In this document: positions 48,121-59,800 of the stretch, one piece after another
How positions within the stretch are numbered: position 1 is the stretch's first letter
Layout: every line of letters starts with the position of its first letter
Source: Ectocarpus siliculosus
Taxonomy: Eukaryota > Sar > Phaeophyceae > Ectocarpales > Ectocarpaceae
Assembly: GCA_000310025.1 (NCBI GenBank)
Contig: FN649751.1
Span: 431,483 to 495,482 of the forward strand
Length of the DNA stretch: 64,000 nucleotides
Direction of reading: 5' to 3'
Translations under genes and position numbers: made by a program
The notes under the pieces: generated by a model
Seen by the model: the letters and a program-made list of their open reading frames with translations, nothing else
Told to the model about the DNA's origin: nothing
Databases searched by the model: none

Positions 48121-49208
48121 ATGTATGTAGAAACTATTTTTGTTGTTTTCTTGTTAAAAAAAGCGAATATTCGAGATGGGTCCTACCAAAGGGGGGAGGA
48201 GTCTGAAATTGGTGTTTATTGGAGTTGATAGAAGAAATGGGCATTTATATTATATGACAAAGAGTATGTCTGCGTGCTTGCAGGAGAGGAGGCATGCGCG
48301 CCGAGATAAGGCAGCTGCTCGCAGGACGTTCCGTTTGCGCCCGATCACGTTGAAGCATCAGCAGTGCTGGAGCACAGGGACTGCTAGACGTACGATTGGA
48401 CAACACTGCCAGCTGCTGGTTTAGGACATTCTGTTCCGGGAGCTAGTGTTGTCGTCTTTTCCGACGGGGCGGAGACCACTACCGCTGGGCGGGAGAGGAG
48501 TCGCTACGTCCAGACTGGCGGAACATCGACTTCGCTTGGTATGTGCGACTGACTGCTGTTATGTTGCGTGTTATATCCCAGCAGCATCACAGCGAGAGCT
48601 GGATTTCACAGACAGCAGTTAGTGGACACAATGACAAACGTCGTTATTGTACAAGGCACACGGGGCCCGAGGCCGTAAGGATTCACGTGCCATATGTGAA
48701 GTTGGCGGGCGGGTGTGGGCATGCTGTATCGATGTTGTTGACTGCTGTTGGGCTTGTTCGGGAAGAGAGTCCGGAGACAGACGCAACCGGTTACTTGTGC
48801 GACTGCGGCGTGTGCGCTGGTGTGCATGCGATAGGCGCCGAGACTCCCTCGATGCCGGTAGTTCGCTTACGCGGGATACCGGCCGAGTTTGCAACATGCG
48901 ACAGCAGATGTCATCGAGCATGTCCGAAGCACCCGATCAATTCTGGTGTGCTGAGTGAAGGTCACATAAGAGTGGTACGAGCGCGTGTTAGCGTTCCTAT
49001 GTCTCATACAGCATATATCTGTATATCTAACCGGAAATGTGGTTAGGTGGCCGCGGTGCATGTGCTGGTGTACGCGGGAGAGGCGCCGCGGCCGGTTATG
49101 GGTGTCGCATTACAGGGCACCGTGCCGAAGGTGGAATACGGAGTGCTGCCTGATGTTATGATGTGACAGCGGTCCCAATTTTAAACTTCAACGCATAGAC
49201 TATGAGAA

Positions 49209-51460
49209 TGATGCGAAATAAACTCGACAGCATCGCAAACGCGTTGTACTTTCCGGTCCATAGTGTCAGAGACTATGGTGTGATTGTGAGAAATACCGAT
49301 CACGAGACGAGACACATCGTCTGGGGTGTTTGTCGGAGTGCGACAAGGGTGGTGGATTGGTGACACACAAAACTGCCGTCCAAACCCAGCGACAGACATA
49401 TACACAAAAATAAATCTACTTTCGGTTGTCGTTGCTGCTTGTCATGTCGTGTACACTTGATGGACGTTTTTTTTTTTTCCCACGAGGTTTTCCAGAAGTA
49501 AATGTGGACCGGATGAGAAGAGTGCGATGATTGGTTGTCGAACATGATAGCGACTAATCGATGATGGGTCGTGGTTACCAGGAGCCGAAAGCAAGATGTA
49601 TGGCATGTAGGTCGCTGGTGCGAGTGCGGAACGGCATGCGGCCGTCATGACACATACTGAATCTTACATGGGCCAGTTGTGCACGCACGAATGTGGGTCG
49701 TCGTGCATGGAAAATCGGTGGAACGGCACGATAAACAAAGCAAGTCAATAGATATGGAGGTGGTTACGCTGGAGCGTATGGTTGCCGGCTCGCGGCCTAT
49801 TGATGGTGGCGTCTCATCAGGTGATGAGTCGTGGTGATCAGGAGCCGAAAGCAAGATGTATGGCATGTAGGCGCTGGTGCGCCTGTGTAACGGCGTGCGG
49901 CCCTCATGACACATACTGAATCTTACATGGGCCGGTTGTGCAGGCGCGACGGTGGATCGCCGTGCAGGGAATAATCGGTGGAACGGCACGATAAACAAAG
50001 CAAGTCAATCGATATGGAGCTGGTTACGCTGGAGCGTATGGTTGCCGGCTCACGGCCTATTGATGGTAGACCAGGATGGCGGGTCATTGGAGATGATCCG
50101 TGGTGGTCAGGAACCGCACGCCAGGTGTATGGCATGTAGGTCGCTGGTGCGACTGCGAGACGATACGCGGTCGTCATGACACATACCAAATGTTGCATGG
50201 GCCGGCTGTGCACGTCCAAATGTGGGTTGTAGTGCACGGGATAATCGGTGGAACAACATAATTCGGTGGAACGAAACACAGCACACAAAACAACCCAAAA
50301 CAGAATGCGTACGTGAACCATTCGACAGTCTATAATCGCGCATTTCGTGGGCCTATGCCCGGCGATGTCTAAGCACAATGGTCACATTGGGTGGTGCATG
50401 GTTTGCACCGGTGTGTGGACATTGGGTGGTGCATGGTTCGCACCGGTGTGTGGATCAGGGGTGGCACTATGTACATGTGACAGTGGTGGGTGCCACAGAT
50501 ATGCATGCTTCGTTAGTCATCCACGAATGATGTACTGGTGTACATGGAGCTGCATACAATGATGCGAAAGGAAATCAACAGCATCGCAAAAGCGTTGTAC
50601 TTTCCGATCCATATTGTCAGAGAAACTATGGTGTGGTTGTGATAAATCCCGATCACAAGACGAGACACATTATCTAGGGTGTTTGTCGGCGCGAGACAAG
50701 GGTTCTCGTGGTTACCAGGAGCCGAAAGCAAGATGTATGGCATGAATGTCGCTGGTGCGACTGCGAAACGGCATGCGGCCGTCATGACACATACTGAATC
50801 TTACATGGGCCGGTTGTGCACGCGCGAATGCGGGTCGTCGTGCATGGAAAATCGGTGGAACGGAACGATAAACAAAACAAGTCAATAGATATGGAGCTGG
50901 TTACGCTGGAGCGTATGGTTGCCGGCTCACGGCCTATTGATGGTAGCGTCTCATCAGGTGATGCGTCGTGGCTATCAGGAGCCGAAAGCCAGATTTATGG
51001 CATGTAGGTCGCTGGTGCGACTGCGGGACGGCATGCGGCCGTCATGACACATACTGAGTCTTACATGGGCCGGTTGTGCACGCGCGAATGCGGGTCGTCG
51101 TGCATGGAATAATCCGTGGAACGGCAAGATAAACAAAACAAGTCAATCGATATGGAGCTGGTTACGCTGGAGCGCATGGTTGCCGGCTCACGGCCTCTTG
51201 ATGGTAGACCATGATGGCGGGTCGTTGGAGATGATCCGTGGTGGTCAGGAACCGCGCGCCAGGTGTATGGCATGTAGGTCGCTGGTGCGACTGCGAGACG
51301 GTATGCGGTCGTCATGACACATACCAAATGTTGCATGGGCCGGTTGTGCACGCCCGAAAGTGGGTTGTAGTGCACGGGATAATCGGTGGAACGACATAAT
51401 TTGGTGGAAAGAAACAATACATGTAGAGTTGGTTACGCTCATGTGTATGGTACCGGCTTA
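49209..51460. repeat. Tandem array, about 265-base unit, with higher-order duplication
   Basis: The segment TCATGACACATAC recurs at about 49645, 49908, 50175, 50782, 51041 and 51315, each followed by ACATGGGCCGGTTGTGCACG-like text and GATATGGAGCTGGTTACGCT. Spacings are about 259-274 bases except for one 607-base gap. That gap contains a second copy of the block at 49209-49340 (AGCATCGCAAA(C/A)GCGTTGTACTTTCC), so the array is also duplicated as a larger unit. A diverged copy at 52110 adjoins the DIRS-like element. Confidence 0.85.
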
Positions 51461-52159
51461 CGGCCTCGGGTCTCGCTCACTTGTTGCGCATCGATGTGAT
51501 AAACCCAGGCACCTGTGTCGATGTTGCTAGTACAGGTGGGCAGGGAGACAGGGTTTGTTGTCTTTTCCTGGCACGCTTGTAGCAAGGAAAAACAAACATG
51601 CGAGACTACGGTAGTGGAGAGAGACACGGAACCAACATGTATGCCGTCATATGATGAGACTACATACATGTGCCGCATAGGTGCGGGCGTCTTCTTATGG
51701 ACACATATCAACAAGAATTGCTGTCTATCGGTGTACACAGCTTCGCATCCCACTAGCCCGTGGCGCATCAAATAAATCGATAAATCCGTCGATGACGCTG
51801 GTATGGGTGGGAAGGAATCGTCTCACATACGAGGGATGGGTATGCAAGAAACCATAGCTGGACGGAGCCAAAACACAAACGCGCTCGTGGAAAGTCGACA
51901 CATGTACTGGTGTACATGATCGCGCAACTTATTGGCCTACGCCCGGTGATGTCTAGGCACAGTGGTTCACATCTGAGAAGGGGAGCATGTGGTTCGTTGC
52001 ACACCATGATGGCGTGTCGTCTGGGGACGAGTCGTGGTTGTCAGGAGCCGGCCGCCAGATGTATGACGTATATGTTGCTAATAGCGTGCCTACGAGACGG
52101 CAGGCGGCCGTCATGACACATGATGTATCTTGCAATGACCGGCCCGGTACACGCGACTG

Positions 52160-52528
52160 GTGGGTCGTCGTGCACTGCTTGAGGGGTACATGGTCCGACT
52201 GCACCGGCTATTACACGAGCGAGGAGATGTTACTGTGCGCGCCGGTAGGCGTATGAGTCGGGACGGGGACGTCTCGGATGAGTCCGTGATTGGCCGCGAG
52301 GAGTACGAGGCGGAAAGGCAGGACAGCGCTAACGAACGGGCCATTATTAGCGCGTCGGTTGAGGACCTCAAAGCCGACATGGCGACGAGGTTCGAGGAGG
52401 TGCTGGCGGCCGTACGCGCTCGGAGCGACGGGTCTGCGGCGGGTGGTGCTGCCGGGGTTGCGCCAGCGCCGATGTATGGGGGCGCAGGGCTCCTCGTCCG
52501 ATGCAGTCGTTACCGAGCTAGGACGTAG
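52160..52528 (+). pseudogene. Short coiled-coil ORF at the 5' side of the DIRS-like element
   Basis: 122 codons; the centre (EEYEAERQDSANERAIISAS, then EDLKADMATRFEEVLAAVRA) is charged and helical, and the end is Gly/Ala-rich. It precedes the reverse transcriptase and may be a remnant of the element's Gag, but I do not recognise it. Confidence 0.45.
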
Positions 52529-52599
52529 AGCCACGGACCATGTTGAGGTCCCCTTGCCTAGCGAACGGGAGACGCCACCCCCCTTTCCCCCTGGGTGTC

Positions 52600-53440
52600 G
52601 CATTCCCCCCGATTCAGGAGGCAGTCGTTCCGACTCGTTTTTCGTGAAGCTCTATGTAGACGATGGTATCCTTGTCGAAGTCATGTGGACTCCGACTGGC
52701 TCACGGTGTAAAGTATCGTCCGCGTCGTGTGAATCGGACCATTCCCGTGTGTTTGGCGCGCGAGGGCCTGGGGACCCCCCCCTGTTGTCTCCGCATAATC
52801 TCTCTTCGTGGCAAACACGATTGTGTGTGCTAGGGTGGGACATTGATACAGTAGCTATGACGATTTCGGTTCCCACAGACAAGCTGGCACGCCTGCGGGC
52901 GGCAATCCGCGAGTGGCCCCCCAAGCGCCACTGTGCTTCTGAGTCCGAGTTGCGGGGGGTGATTGGTTCGCTTTTGCATATATGTGAAGTCGTGCGGCCT
53001 GGTAAATATTTTGTTCGCCGTGTGCTCAACCAGTTGGGGCTCCCGCCGGTGCAATTGACAGCCCGGGGGCAGAATCGGACCCTGATAGGTCCCGAGTTTC
53101 ATGCGGATATGCAGGTTTGGCGTCTGATGGTAGATGGGGGCTTGGGGTCGCCGTCGCGGGTGTTAACAGCCCCACTTGTTTGTTTTTTTTTCGATCAACC
53201 ATATTCGTGTCTTTTGTGGTCAGATGCATCTGGTGATGCCATGGGGGGGTATTTCTTGCATGCTGAATTCCGTTCGGGAGTATAATGGTGTTTCGAATTC
53301 AGTCAGGACGTGCGGGAGCGGTTTCGCCAGCAGGCTGAGGTCTTGGACCCGGAGGTCGCCGATCTTTGTACCGGCGTCTTAGCCGCGAGTACGTCCGCGA
53401 GTCAGTTACGCAGTCGTCTCGAAGAACTTACAGGTCGGGT
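52600..53440 (+). pseudogene. DIRS-like reverse transcriptase (C-terminal part) and RNase H
   Basis: FFVKLYVDDGILVEV (about 52640-52685) is the catalytic YVDD box. The thumb/connection follows (LCVLGWDIDTVAMTIS, ELRGVIGSLLHICEVVRPGK), then an RNase H start with LLWSDASGDAMGGYF. A stop at 53283 interrupts it and the same frame continues beyond (DVRERFRQQAEVLDPEVADL). Motifs upstream of YVDD are absent, so half the polymerase is lost. Confidence 0.8.
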
Positions 53441-54472
53441 TGGCGGGCTTCGTGTGCTTTTCGCGGGTTGATTGGCGAGTCGGAGTACCTCTCGGGGGAG
53501 GCGGACGATACGGTGCTGGGACAAGCACTCCTGGAATTTGTGACGTGGTGTTGTGCTTTGTGGCGTGGTGTTGTGCAGGTAAGGGTAACGTTGCACCGAC
53601 CATTTCCGGCAAGCTCGCCGCTGCACAGTATTTTCATCGCGTCGATAGGCAGGTCGAGTTGCCGACCAGTGCGCCCCTCATCAAACGGAGTTTGTTGGGT
53701 GTTGCACGTGCCCACGTGCGAGTGGGTACAAAACGTCGGATTCGTGTTCCCGTCTCGTGGGAGACGCTGTTGGAGGGCCAGCAGCTAACGGCGTTGTGGG
53801 GGACGGGCGGTCGGGTCCTATGGCTATGCTTGGCGTTGTCGTATTTTCTGGTGGCGCGTTCGGGCGAGATTTTGCCACGATGTCGGGACACTGCCACCAG
53901 GTGCATTGTTTGCGGCGGAGCGACGTCGAGTTTTTCGACGGGGAGCACGTGTTACCCCCGTTGCACTGGCACAAGGCTACGGGTGTTCGGGTTCGGTTTC
54001 GTGGCCACAAGGGAGATCAGTCGGAAATGGGGGCATGCGTTACACGAGTGCGCGATGTCGCACGAGGCGCGAGTTCTCAGATTGGTGCCGGTGGCGGTGC
54101 CGTGGCGGTGTTGGTGGAAGTGATGGCGTGCCATCTTGCTTTGCCTGAGAACGCCCCTCTGTGCTCGTTTCGCTGCAGTAGGAGCAGTACGGTTAAGGTT
54201 TGGGGATATTCCAAAGCTCTTAGCGCCCTTCGCCAGATTGTGGAGAAGGTAGGTGGCGACCCGAGACAGGTTGGCTTGCATTCGTTGAGGATCGGGGCCG
54301 CCACCACGTTGGCAGCGGAGGAGACGTACCGGATAGAATTATACAGAGAGAGGGTAGATGGAAGGAAGGGTCCGGTACGTTCAAGATATATACTCGGGAC
54401 AATATGGTGGACGTAGACATAGTATCCCGTAAACTAGCGAAGGGATGGAAGAAGGAGCAGAAGGAGGGTTAG
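53366..54472 (+). pseudogene. Tyrosine recombinase of the DIRS-like element
   Basis: Read across three frameshifts (near 53595, 53880 and 54316). The N-terminal core-binding domain (RRTYRSGWRASCAF) is followed by LIKRSLLGVARAHVR. The catalytic domain has Arg I in YFLVARSGEI (53857), a Lys candidate in FRGHKGDQ, the His-x-x-Arg box in GLHSLRIGAATTLA (His at 54279), then IIQREGRWKEG and the nucleophile Tyr in FKIYTRDN (codon 54389-54391). All catalytic residues survive although the frame does not. The enzyme would cut and join circular element DNA with host DNA. Confidence 0.85.
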
Positions 54473-54502
54473 CATACACGAAGGTACGGGCAAGGGAGAC
54501 AG

Positions 54503-54590
54503 AATGCCGTCCCACTAAACGTCGATGTTGGTGGATGTCAATGGTAGAGTACCATTGGGGGTCTCGGTATACTGAGACGGCATTTTGTTA
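54503..54590. repeat. Inverted repeat just after the DIRS-like element
   Basis: GAATGCCGTC near 54504 and GACGGCATTTT near 54577 are complementary and enclose about 65 bases. They lie 30-115 bases after the recombinase stop. They may be part of the element's terminal inverted repeat. Confidence 0.5.
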
Positions 54591-54929
54591 AGCCCGGCCA
54601 GTTGACATGAAAGGGAACTTGGATTCTGGATGAGAGAGGGAAGCGACCGGTGTCGCCCCCTCGTTATTTCCCAGAGAGTTACCTTTCAGACTTCGTGGAA
54701 AATAATAATAAAAATGACACTTCGGAAAAATACAGGAAAGAACACAACAAATCCACCTCTTTCACAGATGAGAGTCGGTGGTAGATTTGTTTTTTTTTTT
54801 AATGGAAGAAACAAAATAGTCTATGGGGCCGGTGCTAGGAACGGAGGAACATGAGAGACCTACAGTAGACGAATCTGGTAAAAAATGTGCATTCAGATAA
54901 AGAAATAAAGTCAGGCCGCCGCTTTTCTT

Positions 54930-56060
54930 GAATCTCTGGCTGCTTTCAGGAGCCGAAATAGCGGAACCAGCAATGACCCACCCCAAAATAGGCACCTCGG
55001 AAGGTGCTGTTGCGTGGATTCCAACGCTGGCCCAGGAAGGCCAGATGTACATCTGGCGATTGCTCTTTGTGTCTGCAAAAACGCGTGGAGTTCTCCCTGC
55101 ATTCCAAGCAAGAAAATGTTCGTGTGTTTGATCATCATATCCTCTGTCTTTCTCTGTTGTTGCTGCCGGGTGGTTGCTGGACAGGAGAAGATAATCCAAC
55201 TGGAGTAAGAGGAAGACCAGTTTTGTCTGCACACGAACTTACCCACGGCAAGCGGCGCGCCGATCATTATACGTACGGTCTCTCATGAGATCTGCCATGT
55301 AACGGGGTGCGCGCCCTTAGTTGTTAGTTGCTGCTGATGCTCTCTGTCCCTCTCTCCTGTCTCGTGGAAAGGGTCCAAGGGTGTGGTTAATAAAGGATTA
55401 CTACATACACTGCGTGCTCAAAGTATTTTTAGTAATAGGTATGCTCAAACTCGGTTGGTGAATACGGTTGAGTACTTTAGAAATACCTATGCATAAGAAA
55501 CGCTTGAGTACGGATGAATATTCCCGAAGTACTTACTCGAAGAGTCGAGGATGACTATTTTGAAGTGCTTCCTCAAGGAGGATATACCCAAGGTTGAGCA
55601 AAATACTCGAGTGCTTAAGTACGTATAGGAAGTTTGATATACTTGCTCAACATTCCGGGTACCGATGAGAAATTTTGAATACTTGTTCAAAGGTTTCCAA
55701 GTAGCCGTTGAGTATATTTGAAATTCCTACTTAATCAAGCGATTTATTCATGGTTGAGTATTCATTCACTTAAAAATTCCTGAGTATTGAGTATACTTAA
55801 CGAAACACAGCGAGAAAAGAGAAGTGAGGCTCCTTGATCACCCTCCTCACAGGTTGAACTGGTGCAGCCCGTCAACTACTTGTTGTGTGGTCTTTGTCGA
55901 TCTCCTTATGACAACCTACTCTGAAGCGTGGGTGCAGCATGCAGAGCACACACCTTGCCTGCCGAGTTTAGTTGTGTGTGTTGTTTCGATGCAGCAGATG
56001 GACTTTTTCTTTGGTCGCCGTCGTGGCCGCCCGGGCATAGATTCTTGCCACGTTCACTTC
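54930..56060 (+). repeat. Dispersed repeat R, copy B (interrupted)
   Basis: Colinear with the reverse complement of 15290-15940 on both sides of a 0.45 kb insert at about 55367-55815. Matches include GGAAGGTGCTG, TACGGTCT, a TCTCTC tract, then after the insert CTCCTTGATCACCCTCCTCA, CTGGTGCAGCCC and GTGTGTGTTGTTTCGATG. Confidence 0.78.
55367..55815. mobile_element. Insert made of interspersed TTGAGTA/TACTCAA motifs
   Basis: About 18 occurrences of TTGAGTA, TACTCAA or one-base variants, in both orientations and separated by 10-40 bases, make up an AT-rich block. The homologous repeat at 15.3-15.9 kb lacks it entirely, so it arrived as an insertion or grew there. No open frame and no clear terminal repeats, though the two ends are loosely inverse (CTCAAAGTATTTTTAG and its counterpart near 55780). 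Confidence 0.7.
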
Positions 56061-56804
56061 TGTGCTGTGGTCTCCACGAAAATCAATACAACCAGACCGT
56101 GCGTTGCTTGCTGACCCTACGTGATGTTTGTACCTTTCATTTCCAAACTCCCAAGTAACAGCAGCTTAATATATATATATATACACATGGAGTGGATATA
56201 CCGAAAACCACACCAAAGTAGACTAGAGTGGGTGAAAAATAAAACCAACCGCGCTATCGAGCCATGAACCCTCGGCTCCGAATAATGAAGGTGGTGAATT
56301 ATGGGTGTAAATTATGAATCATTGGATTCGTCGCCGTCGGTTGTGATCCGTACTATTGACGCTGTGCCCAATGCGAACGACCTGCCTGAAAACTAGGGGG
56401 CTTTCACAGGGTTTTATCTGTTCAGGATACAGGGAGTACAGCCGATTGGCAACTGGTGTGCCGTAGTCCAGTGTGTCTTGTGTAGAACAAGGGCGAGTTT
56501 CATCCCAATGAGATACAGGTGTATGTGCTTTCTTCGTAGGCGTACCAACCACTTGAAGTGCTCATCTTGGAAACAAGTGCTTGTCGGGATCCTCCTGCAG
56601 CCCAGGAGTCCTCTCGGGGTTCCTAGTATGCAGGGCTTGCTACCGAAGGCAGTATAAGTACGCTGAAAGGAAAGTGTAACGTGCCCTGCCGAATTCCAAA
56701 ATCTATCTCTGAGAGATGCGCTCATTGGAAAAATATACTGCTGACCAAGTGCCAATGATAAGGTCCTTCGCGGTATGAGTCCTACGGAGCAGAACTAAGC
56801 TCAC

Positions 56805-59800
56805 CGTGTCGGGGGTTGCCTCACACACAGCAGAGCAGCTTGCAGCGGGTGGCGGGTGCCCGGTGTCGCACATGATGACGTGGGGTATTGGCGCCGACGT
56901 GTTGACGGACGACAATCCAAGCTTGATATCGGCGGCCAGGGCACCCTCTTGGTCCGTGTAGCATAATCTGCAGTCGCTGCCATACCGTGAAGTGCTTCCT
57001 GCGCCGCAATTGTGACCCCCGAAGCGCGGCCCAGCAGACGACCATTCAGCAGAGCAGCTTTCGTCACAGAATGTAGAGACGCCCGCTGGAATCGTCGATA
57101 AATGTTCCGCACCACAAGCGTCCGTGCAGTTGTTCCTTCCGTGATGGGACCCGAGCAAACCCCCTGCTTTAGCATTCGTGACACTCCCCCGGCTTTGCGA
57201 ATTGCCGTGGATGAACAAGGTGTCCTGCGAAATCGCCTTTGCCACGTGATGGTCGTTGACGTCGAAGAATCCGATGTTCGATATCTGCAGCGATAGAGAA
57301 AGGTAGGTACGATGAAGAAACGTTGTTGCGATCTCGCCAAAAATGCCATGTTGGAGCTTAATCCTCCCATGCCTGCAAACATCATTCCCATCGCAATATT
57401 CGATCTCATCAGGTTTCGTTGCACCGGAGTAACAGGTTCTCTGGATGTTCGTTGTTGGCCGCAGCCATGATCTTGAACTGAAATCCCACTCGGCGAAGAC
57501 ATAGTCGCCCAACGAACACCTTGCACGCACGAAGCAACTGAAGGAGTAACTGTTCGCAACCCTTTCTCTTGGTGTCGACGTGATTCGCGAAGGGACAACG
57601 CATTCTTCCCCAGCGATCATTCATATATATTTCCGAATCATTTCGCGTGCATCACAACGAAGCAACCACTGTACGAGCGAACGTCCCGTGCTGAACGGCG
57701 CAGATGTTCATTGCCAAATACAGTAGAGGGTGTCGGGATGGTCCTTGTCGAACCTCTGAGGCCGCGTGGAAGCGGTGTCGACGGCAATGAGCGCCACACA
57801 ACACACGATATGACCTATGGTCGTGTGAGTCTGTTCATTAGGTCAAATAGAAAATTGATGCTTTGGACACGAAGTTTGCATTTTACACACAAAATGAATG
57901 GTCGAGAGGTTCCCATTTCATGTAAACGATTGACACAGCATCGACCATAGCCGCGCAGCACACGTCGGCCGTTCTCACAGACCTACTCGGCCTCTATCAC
58001 CTCGTGACCCCTACATAGTTCACAATCCGTGTAGACTTGTTATCTCATCCTTTTTTTACTTCAGTGCCCTCAACCGTTCTCTTGAGTTTTACGAAGGGCA
58101 AATGTTTGTTTTCGATTATATTTTCACCATCAATGACTTTTGGGTCCGAGCAGACCCACCTGACACTCCCAACCGGGGGACCCTGACCCAAACCATGGCG
58201 TATTTCAAAACGGGACACCTCACCAGGGTAGTTGCAACAAATCGCGAAGAGTATCGCTGCCAGATCGGCCAACTGTAGGGAAAGTCCGCCATCGTTGCCC
58301 AAAGCGCCACGTCGTACCTGTACAAGTCGTGTAGCAGAATCCGAACGATACGGGACAGACACTTCGTCCCTCGAAAGTGACCTTCGCAGATCAAAACGAT
58401 GAATGCAAGACGTCACTCACTCAAATCACATGAAGCAGGTCATGTAGAATGCATACTAGACTACTGTCTCTGTGTCTGTATCTGCCAACCGCCGTTTCAA
58501 CGCGTCGAACTCTGCGAAGAACACGAGACTTCAAGCACGTTCAAGGGCAACGCAACATTTCGCTTCCTCAGATAATCACGGATAGAGTCTCTCTCATTGT
58601 TGTCATTGTGCTGTCTGATGCAGTAGAAGCCATTCATGGCTTGTGAAACAGTTTTATTTGCAGGGTTATCGGTGGTTCCCAGGATGCACCCATCCATTGA
58701 ATAACCATCATTGCCGAATTGGGGACTCCACCACATCTGCGACATATGATGTAGACGGCTTTTCAAACACGCTCGTCTGCACCTGTTCTTCGGAGGATCG
58801 CAAATGGAGGCGGAAACTGCCGGTGTGCTGTACGCACTGTAGAAACTACTGTAACCCTTACGCAGCCCCTAACAGATTCGATTCGAGCTACTGCACGTCT
58901 GCATTCCTCGCGAGATCCAAATGCCCACAATGTATAGCAACGCTTTTAACAGCGACTCAAAATAGAGAGAGGTGGACGAACTTACGAGATTGTGTACTCC
59001 CACCGAGAGAGAGTGAAGTTTACGAATTCCGTAAACGCCGGGTCCGTGTTGTTATCTGATCAATCAAGTGACGTTGAGGACACCACAGCGAAAAGCGTTT
59101 GGCGGGACAGGGCGATCAAGTTGAGCGAGTAGTTACAAATACGTGAAGACACGGAGGTTGATGTCCATGCACTCTTCATGAGTCGGAAATACTCAGGATG
59201 CAGCTGTTCCGTCACCACGCGGCCTTCTCCGAAAAAAACTCGACCGATCGAACCCGACCGATCGAACATCGCACCACACGACAAACTACGAGGTTCATTC
59301 TGTAAGTGCCAGCCAGTAAAAACAAAACTGACCAGACAATGCAATATATTGACGAGGCTAAACGAGTAGGTATGCGGGCAACTACATAAGCATACGACAA
59401 TTAGCGACATTCATCAACGGGAAAGCCTTCGTCAGCCGAAACAAAACGCACCCGGGTATCACTCAATTGATGTCACGGTGTAATTGCTCGAGCGGGTACT
59501 ACTTTGGATGATTTGACAATATATAGATTGGCCCCCGAATAACTTACATATGGCATTTCCGTTGAGATGTCCAAGGATATGCCACATCTTCGTCAATGTT
59601 GCTGTTTGATGAAACTCAGTTCCAGATAGTGTGCTTCCCTTCACCCAAAACCACTCAGAGGAGAAGAATGCCGCCTCGTACAACCTGGAAAAGCTTGAAG
59701 AGTGCGCCACGATAATATCCCACTCCACGATAGCAAGTGCATCATATTCTGCGAGGCTTGCAACCACATGGCTGTCGAGATACAGTTTGTAGAACATCAC

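Larger units (their letters stand above)
52160..54472 (+). mobile_element. DIRS-like tyrosine-recombinase retrotransposon, degenerate
   Basis: Order on the plus strand is a short coiled-coil ORF, part of a reverse transcriptase, RNase H, then a tyrosine recombinase. That combination defines DIRS/Ngaro-type elements, which integrate with a recombinase instead of a DDE integrase. The frame changes four or more times and most of the reverse transcriptase palm is missing, so this copy is dead. No target-site duplication is expected for the class. Termini were not defined. A hairpin follows at 54503-54590. Confidence 0.82.

Noticed and set aside
49645-51771. Serial minus-strand ORFs across the 265-base array
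   Set aside because: Unit lengths are not multiples of three, so frames do not persist between units; they are repeat artefacts.
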